12,861 bases of DNA from Fimbriimonadaceae bacterium. GTDB lineage: Bacteria > Armatimonadota > Fimbriimonadia > Fimbriimonadales > Fimbriimonadaceae. The stretch covers positions 1-12,861 of the forward strand of contig CANFJD010000049.1 in assembly GCA_947447315.1 (NCBI GenBank). The letters are read 5' to 3'. Positions 1 to 6,573 of the stretch are shown here, piece by piece. Positions within the stretch are counted from its first letter, which is position 1, and the number at the start of each line of letters is the position of its first letter. The translations under genes were made by a program, and so were the position numbers. A model generated the notes under the pieces. The model saw only the letters and a program-made list of their open reading frames with translations, searched no databases and was not told the DNA's origin.

Positions 1-1079
1 CGGCGGTGGTGGAAGGGGTAGAGGTCTACGGAGTCCGCACCCTCCTGGAAGCGGTCGAGCTCCTAAATGGCTCGTCGCTGTACCAACCGACCCCGGTGGC
101 CATGCCCACCACGCTCACTGAGCGCGATTACGGCGTGGACTTTGCCGACGTAAAGGGCCAAAAGCACGCGGTGCGCGCCCTGGAAATCGCCGCCGCGGGC
201 GGTCATAACGTGCTCATGGTGGGTCCGCCCGGGTCGGGCAAAACCATGCTGGCGCGCCGACTCCCGACCATCCTGCCGCCGCTCTCCATGGGCGAAAGCA
301 TCGCCGTCACCCGCATCCACAGCGCCAGTGGCGCCAAAGGCGGCGGGGGCGGATTGGTGTGGGAACGGCCCTTCCGGTCGCCCCACCACAGCGCGTCCCA
401 CGCCGCCATTGTGGGCGGCGGAACCAATCCCAAGCCGGGTGAAATCTCCATGGCCCACTTTGGCGTGCTCTTTATGGACGAGCTGCCGGAGTTCGATCGC
501 TCGGTGCTAGAAGCCCTGCGCCAACCGCTGGAAGACGGTGTGGTCACGGTCGCCCGGGTGCAAAACACCATCACCTTCCCCGCCGAGTGCATCCTCATCG
601 GGGCCATGAACCCCTGTCCCTGCGGGTTCAAGGGCTATCCGGAGCAGAAGTGCGTCAGCAACCCCAACAGTTGCGCCCGCTACGCGGGCCGCATCTCCGG
701 CCCCCTCATGGATCGCATCGACATCCACCTAGATGTCCCCCGGCTGAAGCCCGACGAACTCATCGACGGCTCGGGCGGAGAGCCCTCTGCCGCCATCCGC
801 GACCGAGTGATGCGGGCCCGAGAACTCCAATCGGCCCGCCTCGGCCGAGACCGCCTCAACGCCAAGATGTCGCCGCGAGAGATAAAGGAAACCGTAGAGC
901 TCACCGATGAAATGCGGGAGCTGATGAAAATGGTCGCCGCCCGACTCAACCTCAGCGGCCGCGTCTTCGACCGAATCCTGAAGGTAGCCCGCACCATCGC
1001 CGACCTAAACGGCGAAGATCACCTTCAGCGACAGCACGTTCTAGAAGCCGTGCAATACCGAGAAAAAGCGGCCACTTAA
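1..1079 (+). CDS. comM: ComM/YifB-family Mg-chelatase-like AAA+ ATPase, 5' end outside window
   Basis: The reading frame is open from the left edge (codons in phase with base 3), so the N-terminal part, probably the Lon-like fold domain, is cut off by the window; about 357 residues of a roughly 500-residue family remain. Counting from the GTG at base 6, a Walker A motif GPPGSGKT is at residues 73-80 and a Walker B-like VLFMDE is near 155-159, followed by LPEF. The stretch RPFRSPHHSASHAA (121-134) and a Cys-rich segment around NPCPCGF are family hallmarks, with the C-terminal Mg-chelatase lid domain at the end. Family knowledge: ComM is a hexameric helicase that promotes branch migration when incoming single-stranded DNA is integrated during natural transformation; many non-competent bacteria also carry it, so competence here is only inferred. 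It ends 35 bases before tatD on the same strand and may be co-transcribed with it. Confidence 0.93.
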   Translation, partial: AVVEGVEVYGVRTLLEAVELLNGSSLYQPTPVAMPTTLTERDYGVDFADVKGQKHAVRALEIAAAGGHNVLMVGPPGSGKTMLARRLPTILPPLSMGESIAVTRIHSASGAKGGGGGLVWERPFRSPHHSASHAAIVGGGTNPKPGEISMAHFGVLFMDELPEFDRSVLEALRQPLEDGVVTVARVQNTITFPAECILIGAMNPCPCGFKGYPEQKCVSNPNSCARYAGRISGPLMDRIDIHLDVPRLKPDELIDGSGGEPSAAIRDRVMRARELQSARLGRDRLNAKMSPREIKETVELTDEMRELMKMVAARLNLSGRVFDRILKVARTIADLNGEDHLQRQHVLEAVQYREKAAT

Positions 1080-1114
1080 TCCAGTAATGGCGGCAACTTC
1101 TTACACAATGAGCC

Positions 1115-1894
1115 GTGCGGCTGTACGACACTCATTGCCACCTTCACGATAAGGAGGCGTTTCCCGATCCCGAAGCGGTACTGGACAGAGCCCGCGCGGC
1201 CGGCGTCGCGAGATTTAATGTGGTGGGAGTGAACCCAGCCGATTGGGACAACGCCCTTGCGTTCGCCGATCGGTTCGATGATGTCTTTGCGCTGCTGGGT
1301 TGGCACCCAAACTACACAGCGGATTACAATCCGGGATCCCTTACCACCCTCCGCCAATTGCTGCATCATCCCAAAGTGGTCGGTTTGGGCGAAATTGGGC
1401 TAGATCGGCACTGGGCATACGCCCCGTTTGATCGTCAATTGGTCGCGTTGGAAGATCAGCTAGCGTTAGCCACCGACTTTTCTCTGCCCATCATCTTTCA
1501 CGTCCGGGAGGCGTTTGCCGATTTTATTCCCATTCTGCAACTGCGCGGACCGGACCGGTACGTGATCCACTGCTTCTCCGGCACCAAGGCGGAGATACTG
1601 CCACTCGCCGAGCTGGGAGCCTGGTTTGGGGCCGATGGTCCGGTGACATACCGCAAGAATGAAGAACTGCGGGCGGCTTTCGGCGCCGTCTCGGTGGAAA
1701 CCTGGTTGCTAGAGACCGACAGCCCGTACATGGCACCCATTCCTCACCGGGGCAAACCCAACGAGCCCGCGTATCTGCCGGAAATCTTACGTACGATGGC
1801 AGAAATAGGCGGTCGGACACCCGAGGCTCTCGCGGAAACCCTGTGGGACAATTCGGTCATCGCATTTTCACGCATGCCGAAACATCCCACTTAG
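1115..1894 (+). CDS. tatD: TatD-family metal-dependent hydrolase (DNase)
   Basis: The 259-residue protein has the usual family length and the full set of TIM-barrel amidohydrolase metal ligands: DTHCH near the N-terminus (His7, His9), GEIGLD with Glu93, IFHVRE with His129, IHCFSGT with His152, and ETDSPYMAP with Asp202. Known family members are divalent-metal-dependent 3'-5' exonucleases or deoxyribonucleases, some linked to DNA repair and quality control; whether the substrate here is DNA cannot be told from sequence. The start is GTG at 1115: an in-frame TGA lies at 1109-1111, so no longer start is possible, and the nearby ATG at 1108 is in another frame. No good Shine-Dalgarno sequence is visible. 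The gene sits 35 bases after comM and faces the sigma factor gene with only 6 bases between stop codons. Confidence 0.93.
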   Translation: MRLYDTHCHLHDKEAFPDPEAVLDRARAAGVARFNVVGVNPADWDNALAFADRFDDVFALLGWHPNYTADYNPGSLTTLRQLLHHPKVVGLGEIGLDRHWAYAPFDRQLVALEDQLALATDFSLPIIFHVREAFADFIPILQLRGPDRYVIHCFSGTKAEILPLAELGAWFGADGPVTYRKNEELRAAFGAVSVETWLLETDSPYMAPIPHRGKPNEPAYLPEILRTMAEIGGRTPEALAETLWDNSVIAFSRMPKHPT

Positions 1895-1900
1895 GCGGAA

Positions 1901-2512
1901 CTACTTAAGGTTAACCAAACCGCTCTTCACCACAATATCGCGGAGAAGGCGACGACCCCGGTGGATGCGGCTGCGAACGGTGCCGATGGTGGTGCGCTGC
2001 TGCTCGGCAATTTCGGCATAACTGAGTCCTTCTAGGTCGCACATCACAATCGCCAGTCGATAAACCTCGGGGAGTTCGGCCAGGGCTTCGTGAAGCTGGA
2101 TCCGGAACTCATCGTGGAGGACTTCTTGGTCCGGAGTCGGGCCCAAATCGGCGATCGGCATATCCTGCACTTCACCGTCGGAAGGCGAAATCATGGAGTG
2201 AAGCGATTCCGCGCGGCGGATCGGATTGTCACGGCGGCGGTTATCCAAATAGGCCCGCTGCATAATGCGGAGAAGCCAGTTAAGGAACGGGCGACCCGGC
2301 ATGTAGGTATCAAAGCCGCGCCACGCCTTCACAAAGGTTTCCTGCATCAAGTCTTCCGCATCCGAGGGATTTCGGGTGAGCTGAAGAGCCATCGAATACG
2401 CCCGACGCCGCGTATCCTCGATCATCTGGTGAAATCGCTTCGTTTCGACCTCGCTGCGGATGATCGCCACATCGGATATTGGATTGCTAAGGGACAGTGC
2501 GTCGGTTTCCAT
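1901..2512 (-). CDS. ECF-type RNA polymerase sigma factor (sigma-70 family)
   Basis: This 203-residue protein has the two-domain layout of extracytoplasmic-function sigma factors. Region 2 is at about residues 35-97 with the core-binding motif DAEDLMQETFVKAW (51-64) and basic DNA-melting residues (NRRRDNPIRR). A polar linker of about 35 residues follows, then region 4 at about 137-190 with the helix-turn-helix SYAEIAEQQRTTIGTVRSRI. Such proteins direct RNA polymerase to alternative promoters and are usually held by a co-transcribed anti-sigma factor. None is seen: downstream lies the convergent tatD, upstream an unrelated gene. The ATG at 2512 has AGGA about nine bases ahead. A 20-residue N-terminal extension precedes region 2. 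The AT-rich upstream gap holds a candidate housekeeping-type promoter. Which genes it controls cannot be read from this window. Confidence 0.93.
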   Translation of the reverse strand: METDALSLSNPISDVAIIRSEVETKRFHQMIEDTRRRAYSMALQLTRNPSDAEDLMQETFVKAWRGFDTYMPGRPFLNWLLRIMQRAYLDNRRRDNPIRRAESLHSMISPSDGEVQDMPIADLGPTPDQEVLHDEFRIQLHEALAELPEVYRLAIVMCDLEGLSYAEIAEQQRTTIGTVRSRIHRGRRLLRDIVVKSGLVNLK

Positions 2513-2680
2513 GGAATTTCCTGCTATATGACGGCTCGTCCGCTGGACTAGTCGACTGTTGATTTATCGTGAGAATACATCAGTGATGAGTAATATGCAA
2601 CCCAAACCGGGCAGTTTGGATTGAATTTTCGGTTTCTAATGTAATTTTTATCTTTTCCGCCGAAGACTGAGTGTGATATT
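2513..2680. other. AT-rich intergenic gap between sigma factor start and mmgE/prpD stop
   Basis: This 168-base gap is clearly more AT-rich than the surrounding genes. It holds the candidate promoter described separately and an imperfect inverted repeat, CCAAACCGGGCAGTTTGG (2602-2619 region). The repeat is not followed by a T-run in the direction leaving mmgE/prpD, so I do not call it a terminator. I found no credible small ORF or known RNA. Confidence 0.6.
2572..2600 (-). promoter_or_regulatory. Candidate sigma-70-type promoter of the ECF sigma factor gene
   Basis: On the minus strand TTGCAT (2595-2600) and TATTCT (2572-2577) are separated by exactly 17 bases, four of six matches each to TTGACA and TATAAT. 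They sit in the AT-rich gap ahead of the sigma factor and would give a leader of about 50 bases. A 6-bp inverted repeat (CCAAAC/GTTTGG) lies just upstream of the -35 element. This is pattern matching only; no transcript data. Confidence 0.4.
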
Positions 2681-4162
2681 TCACCGACTGTATATGCCTA
2701 ACAGTTCAGGCGCGGTTAGTTTTGGCAGTTGAGAAAGCTGGCTTAGGAACGTTCCTTCGGGGTCGCCAGCAATTTCGCTCAGGCGTCGCCACTTGGTATC
2801 CAACACCTCCGAGAGGTGGTTGCCGTTGTTCCGGGCGTGTCCCAGGGGAAACATCACAAGTCCGGAAGTCTCGGTGTGATCCGGGGTGATGAGGTCGACC
2901 GAGGTGGGAATGCCTTCGGGATATTTGGCATCGTATTCGGGGCCGCCGTGCTGGAACTCGATCTTGTCCATCCAGGAGCGGGTTTCGGGATCTTGCAGCG
3001 CGGCATCATCGTAGTCTTCCGGTAGGAGCATGGCATCTTGCCACAGCTTCACCCACTGATTCTCATCTGACACAACTGCCTTTTTGAGCGTGCGGGCAAC
3101 GATGAATGCCATGGAATGATCGGCGCTTTGTCGGGTTTTGGGATCGCGCTTCGCGGGATCGCCGATGATGGAAAAGGCCGGCTCGTAGGCGCGGATAATG
3201 ATTCGTTCGATCGCCCCCGGTTGTCGCAGGTGGGGATCGGCGAGCATGGAAATAACCGCTTGAATGGCGCCCGCCGACTGGTGCTCATAAAGCCCGAGTT
3301 TTAGGTGCATTCCCTGGATGGCAAAGTCGTCGCCGCTCCAACCGAGAGACAAATCAAATGGGGAATCGCCGCTGGTGGGCTGGAATTGGCGGAACATAGA
3401 TTCCGGATTGCGGAAGATATCAGCCGGGCCGATGAAGCCTCGCATCGCACGTTTCATGCACAGCACGGCCGCTTCGGTCGAAATGGCGGCGCTGGCGCCT
3501 TTGCTATCACTGAGCTGCTTCCCGGCTCGGATGGCACGCCACGGAATGTGGTGAGCGACAAACATGCCAATCGCGGATTCAATCTGTTCGGCGGTTGCTC
3601 CCCGGAGCGCACCGTAGGTCGCGGCGCTGGCGATTGCCCCGTGCACGACGTGATCGATACGGTAGCTTTTCAAACTGAATACTTCCGCCAGACGACCGCG
3701 GATTTCATCCACCAGCACCATACCGAGGAGGGCAGCGGCACCATCCAGACACGATTCTTGGGCGGCAGCGACGGGGACGGAATAGAAATCGTTATGGCCA
3801 AACTCCCCGGCCGTCCAGCCGCGTTCTGGCCGGTAGCCAAAGTTGGTTCCGTTGCTGTCCCACTCGCGGACGGCGGAGCCGTTGGCGACAATCGCCTTCT
3901 CTGCCTTCACCCGGTCGGCGGAGCCCAGAAGGGTGGCGCCGTTCGAATCTAAATACTCCCGCGCTTCGGCGGCAAGAATGGTGGGGGCATTGGTTTCGAG
4001 CGCTAGCGCGGAGAGTCCGCAGAGAACCGAATCGGTGAAAAACATCTGGGTCCGCTCAAGTACGGCCGCCGATGGAGTCGCGTGGGCAAGGAATTCAACG
4101 GCATATTCACCGATGCCCCGGGCTTGGTTCGTATCGCGGGGCAACTCGCGGAAGGAATTCAC
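2681..4162 (-). CDS. MmgE/PrpD-family protein (2-methylcitrate dehydratase-like)
   Basis: The protein resembles the MmgE/PrpD family, whose best-known members dehydrate 2-methylcitrate in propionate breakdown; other members act on different acids or isomerise substrates such as iminodisuccinate. Visible family signals are an N-terminal helical segment with FFTDSVLCGLSAL, the segment ANGSAVREWDSN (equivalent to the usual ANG...R..D.ND), a central GMHLKLGLYEHQSAGAI and DPKTRQSADHSMAFIVA in the C-terminal half. The frame stays open to a GTG at 4228 (515 residues), but I prefer the GTG at 4162 (493 residues). The extra N-terminus reads PHPQPFSPGTPDG, which resembles a common dispersed intergenic sequence rather than a protein start. 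Neither start has a clear ribosome binding site. No prpB, prpC or other methylcitrate-cycle gene is nearby, so the substrate is unknown. It lies 110 bases downstream of the acyltransferase gene on the same strand. Confidence 0.85.
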   Translation of the reverse strand: MNSFRELPRDTNQARGIGEYAVEFLAHATPSAAVLERTQMFFTDSVLCGLSALALETNAPTILAAEAREYLDSNGATLLGSADRVKAEKAIVANGSAVREWDSNGTNFGYRPERGWTAGEFGHNDFYSVPVAAAQESCLDGAAALLGMVLVDEIRGRLAEVFSLKSYRIDHVVHGAIASAATYGALRGATAEQIESAIGMFVAHHIPWRAIRAGKQLSDSKGASAAISTEAAVLCMKRAMRGFIGPADIFRNPESMFRQFQPTSGDSPFDLSLGWSGDDFAIQGMHLKLGLYEHQSAGAIQAVISMLADPHLRQPGAIERIIIRAYEPAFSIIGDPAKRDPKTRQSADHSMAFIVARTLKKAVVSDENQWVKLWQDAMLLPEDYDDAALQDPETRSWMDKIEFQHGGPEYDAKYPEGIPTSVDLITPDHTETSGLVMFPLGHARNNGNHLSEVLDTKWRRLSEIAGDPEGTFLSQLSQLPKLTAPELLGIYSR

Positions 4163-4272
4163 AAAAAGTAGCGTACCGTCCGGGGTGCCGGGCGAGAAAG
4201 GTTGGGGATGAGGGAAAACCGACGCCACGACTGGGGCGGTTCGTGCCCCTTCGCCGTGGGATCACTAGTCTT

Positions 4273-5463
4273 TCAGTCGCTCGTGGCGGTGCGGAGGGGA
4301 AAACGCTTGGGGAAGAACGCGTCGGGCGGTTCTTGATCAGTATCGCTGTTTCCACGGGCAAAGGGGCGCTCAAAGACTCGGTAGAACAACCACGCCAGCG
4401 CGATGTTAATGGGCAAAACCGCGGTCAAGTAGATCAAGATTCGGTCGTTCGTATTCACCCAAATGGGTCGCCAAAAGTAGAAGACCTGCTGGATGGGGTG
4501 GTGGACCAGGTACAGGCTGTAGCTCATGGATCCGAGCCAATACAGTGGGCGACTTCCCAGCGACCGAGCCAGCCAGTGGTGTGAATCCACGGTCCAGACG
4601 TAGGCGAGTGCCGAAACGAGCCCGGCGATGCCAATGTCTCGCAGCGGCAGTTCCCAGCGAAGGGCGATAGCGAATCCTAAATAGAGGATAGATCCGGTCG
4701 CGGCGATCCACCCGGGAGCCAGCGAGACCGCACGCTGGGACAACGGTCGGTATGCCAGACTCGCGGCAAACATACCCGTGGCAAAGAGGGCGAGATACCA
4801 CGGGTAGAGTTTCAGCCCGTTCGGCGCGGTCTCGGTGACCACGGCGGCAACGGCATAAGCTCCCACCAACATGCCCCACCGGCTTCCACTATGCCTACGC
4901 GAGACCAACCAAGCAAGGGCAGGAAAGACGATGTATAGTTGCGCCTCGATGGCGATGCTCCACATAACGCCATTGATCTTGTACATCCAATCCGGATTCC
5001 AGTTATGGATAAGGAAGATGTGGGCCCAGGTGTTTTCGGGAGTTACGGGAACGTACAGCTCGAACGGCATTCCTGCGAGCCGGTTGGTAACGGTAAAGCA
5101 GACGGCAAGGCTGATGATGAGAGCCGCATAGTAGGTCGGCAAGATGCGACGGGCACGGCGAAGAAAGAATCGGCCAAGGTGCTTAACCGTTCCGTTGCCC
5201 GATGCGTACAGAGACAATTGGAGGCAGAAACCACTGAGAACGATGAATCCCGCCACCGCTAAGTGACCGTAGGCAAAAGGAGCGAGCAGGCGCTGCATCC
5301 ATTCTGGGCTGTCGCTCCGGCGACCAGCGAGACCGCTGGGGTCGGCCATGCTGGCAATGTGGCCCAACACCACGTAGATCGCCAAGATTCCGCGCATTCC
5401 TTCCAGAAACGGAAGGCGTTCGCTGGTGGAGAGTCCGAGCCACTCTCCCGCCCCGTTGCGCAT
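4273..5463 (-). CDS. Acyltransferase 3 family integral membrane protein
   Basis: The product is a multi-pass membrane protein of the acyltransferase 3 / OafA-like family, which transfers acetyl or other acyl groups from the cytoplasm to cell-surface sugars, lipids or other exported molecules. From the chosen start, RLPFLEGMRG and the family histidine in YVVLGH (His35) lie at residues 16-35, followed by FIVLSGFCLQL, MWSIAIEAQLYIVFP and, near the C-terminus, MSYSLYLVHHPIQQ, all typical. I count roughly ten hydrophobic segments, and the C-terminal tail is charged. Possible starts are ATG at 5463, 5484 or 5493. I give 5463 because it leaves a short cytoplasmic lead, but 5484 (GGGGT just upstream) is equally plausible. 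No SGNH domain is fused. The acceptor is unknown and no glycan cluster is adjacent. It is divergent from the tandem PrcB_C protein gene. Confidence 0.9.
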   Translation of the reverse strand: MRNGAGEWLGLSTSERLPFLEGMRGILAIYVVLGHIASMADPSGLAGRRSDSPEWMQRLLAPFAYGHLAVAGFIVLSGFCLQLSLYASGNGTVKHLGRFFLRRARRILPTYYAALIISLAVCFTVTNRLAGMPFELYVPVTPENTWAHIFLIHNWNPDWMYKINGVMWSIAIEAQLYIVFPALAWLVSRRHSGSRWGMLVGAYAVAAVVTETAPNGLKLYPWYLALFATGMFAASLAYRPLSQRAVSLAPGWIAATGSILYLGFAIALRWELPLRDIGIAGLVSALAYVWTVDSHHWLARSLGSRPLYWLGSMSYSLYLVHHPIQQVFYFWRPIWVNTNDRILIYLTAVLPINIALAWLFYRVFERPFARGNSDTDQEPPDAFFPKRFPLRTATSD

Positions 5464-5544
5464 GCCTACTATTATCGCCCCCATCGACCCCATTTCGATG
5501 CCGAACCATGGATTTGCTGAAACCGAGAGCAGGATCAGCCGTCG

Positions 5545-5555
5545 AAAGGAAAGGA
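5545..5555 (+). promoter_or_regulatory. Ribosome binding site fixing the start of the tandem PrcB_C gene
   Basis: Two purine blocks, AAAGGA (5545-5550) and AAGGA (5551-5555), lie 8 and 3 bases before the ATG at 5559. The first has ideal Shine-Dalgarno spacing. The ATG also begins directly at a signal peptide, which supports it over the in-frame upstream ATG at 5508. Confidence 0.7.
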
Positions 5556-5558
5556 TCA

Positions 5559-6509
5559 ATGCGGAATCTTCAGGTTTTTTTCATGGCAATGGCGTTGGGA
5601 GTAACCGCCACCGGCTACAGCCAAATTTACGCGGGCGGCACGAACAACGATGTTGACTGGGCAAACCTCACTTCGGGAACCCAGTGTCAGATCACCGGGC
5701 AATCGGTTTCGGAAGCGAGCAACCAAATTGACTGGCAGCGCACTTGGAATAAATTGACCGGCAAGCCGGGCGAAACCGCTCCGCGCGTTTATGATTTCAC
5801 GCGGAAGAAGGTCGTCGTGATCACCCTGGGACGACGCGACAGCGGTGGCTATTCGGTATTCGTCACGGGAATTCGACGCGGCGGTGGCGGTCGATGGGTG
5901 ATTGACGCGACGGAAAGAACTCCCGCCCCCGGCTCGTACGTCAACCGCCGACCATCGACGCCTTTTACGGTCGTTACGGTAGATAAGATGGCATCGGGAT
6001 TTCTGCTGAACCTCTCCCAGTTTGAGCCCCAGCCAGGCTATGACGACGGCTATGGCTACAACAACGGATGGCCGAATCGACCCACGAATCCCCCAATAAC
6101 GGGTAATCCGAACGATAACTCCAGCCCCGTGAATTGGTCTAATCTCACATCCAGCGTGCGGTCTAATGCCACCAAGCAAGAGCTGGTGGTAGCGCGAACC
6201 GCTAACGACTTCCGCCGAGTCTACGGAAACCTGACCGGACAGAACGGCATGATAGCGCCGGGCAATATTGACTGGACCCGGGAGATGGTGGTGTTTGTCA
6301 CCCTCGGATCGCGGCGGACCGGCGGATACAGCGTATTCGTTAAGAGTCTGCGTTCGGGACCGAACGGGTCCATTATCGTAGATGCGGTGGAGCGAACCCC
6401 GGACCCGGCGAGCTTCGTCTCGCAAGGCTTAACCTCACCGTGGACGGCCATCAAAATGGATCGCACCCAGGCAAGAATTCTTCTGAATATGGATCTTTAC
6501 AGTCAGTAG
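5559..6509 (+). CDS. Secreted protein with two PrcB_C-like domains
   Basis: The 316-residue protein starts with a signal peptide (hydrophobic MRNLQVFFMAMALGVTATG, cleavage probably near residues 22-25). It then has two homologous segments, residues about 34-152 and 193-311. The repeats align across their length: DWANLTS/NWSNLTS, KLTGKPG/NLTGQNG, VVVITLGRRDSGGYSVFV/VVFVTLGSRRTGGYSVFV, ERTPAPGSYV/ERTPDPASFV, and a hydrophobic end (FLLNL/ILLNM). The GGYSVFV core matches my recollection of the PrcB_C domain, named after PrcB, a lipoprotein partner of the dentilisin protease of Treponema denticola. The repeats are joined by a Tyr/Gly/Asn/Pro-rich linker (153-192). No lipobox, catalytic motif or protease gene is present nearby, so a binding or structural role outside the cytoplasm is only inference. 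It is divergent from the acyltransferase and 50 bases ahead of the polymerase gene. Confidence 0.75.
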   Translation: MRNLQVFFMAMALGVTATGYSQIYAGGTNNDVDWANLTSGTQCQITGQSVSEASNQIDWQRTWNKLTGKPGETAPRVYDFTRKKVVVITLGRRDSGGYSVFVTGIRRGGGGRWVIDATERTPAPGSYVNRRPSTPFTVVTVDKMASGFLLNLSQFEPQPGYDDGYGYNNGWPNRPTNPPITGNPNDNSSPVNWSNLTSSVRSNATKQELVVARTANDFRRVYGNLTGQNGMIAPGNIDWTREMVVFVTLGSRRTGGYSVFVKSLRSGPNGSIIVDAVERTPDPASFVSQGLTSPWTAIKMDRTQARILLNMDLYSQ

Positions 6510-6518
6510 AATCCCTCG

Positions 6519-6573
6519 GGCTGGCGTAAAATAGATTTATAGTAGACAATTCTCTACCCATTGAACGCCAGCC
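6519..6573 (+). promoter_or_regulatory. Inverted repeat and nested dyad in the polymerase leader
   Basis: GGCTGGCGT (6519-6527) and ACGCCAGCC (6565-6573) are perfect 9-bp inverted repeats. Inside them GTAGA (6542-6546) and TCTAC (6553-6557) form a second dyad with a 6-base spacer. TATAGT (6538-6543) resembles a -10 element and overlaps the inner dyad, but no good -35 is seen. The inner dyad could be an operator and the outer one an RNA hairpin around the translation start; both are inferences. Confidence 0.35.

Noticed and set aside
1..1894. comM plus tatD as evidence for a competence or defence island
   Set aside because: Both are widespread housekeeping-type genes, and no pilus, uptake or defence genes are beside them.
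2601..2620. CCAAAC/GTTTGG stem as the mmgE/prpD terminator
   Set aside because: Stem is 6 bp with a 6-base loop and lacks a following T-run; more likely a site near the sigma factor promoter or chance.
3305..3952. Plus-strand open frame opposite the MmgE/PrpD gene (215 codons)
   Set aside because: Antisense to a gene with conserved family motifs; composition is that of a shadow frame.
4235..4251. GGGGC/GCCCC stem-loop between acyltransferase and mmgE/prpD as a terminator
   Set aside because: Only 5 bp, 7-base loop and no T-run on the minus strand.
5556..6425. Minus-strand open frame opposite the tandem PrcB_C gene (289 codons)
   Set aside because: The plus-strand frame has a ribosome binding site, a signal peptide and an internal domain repeat; the antisense frame has none.
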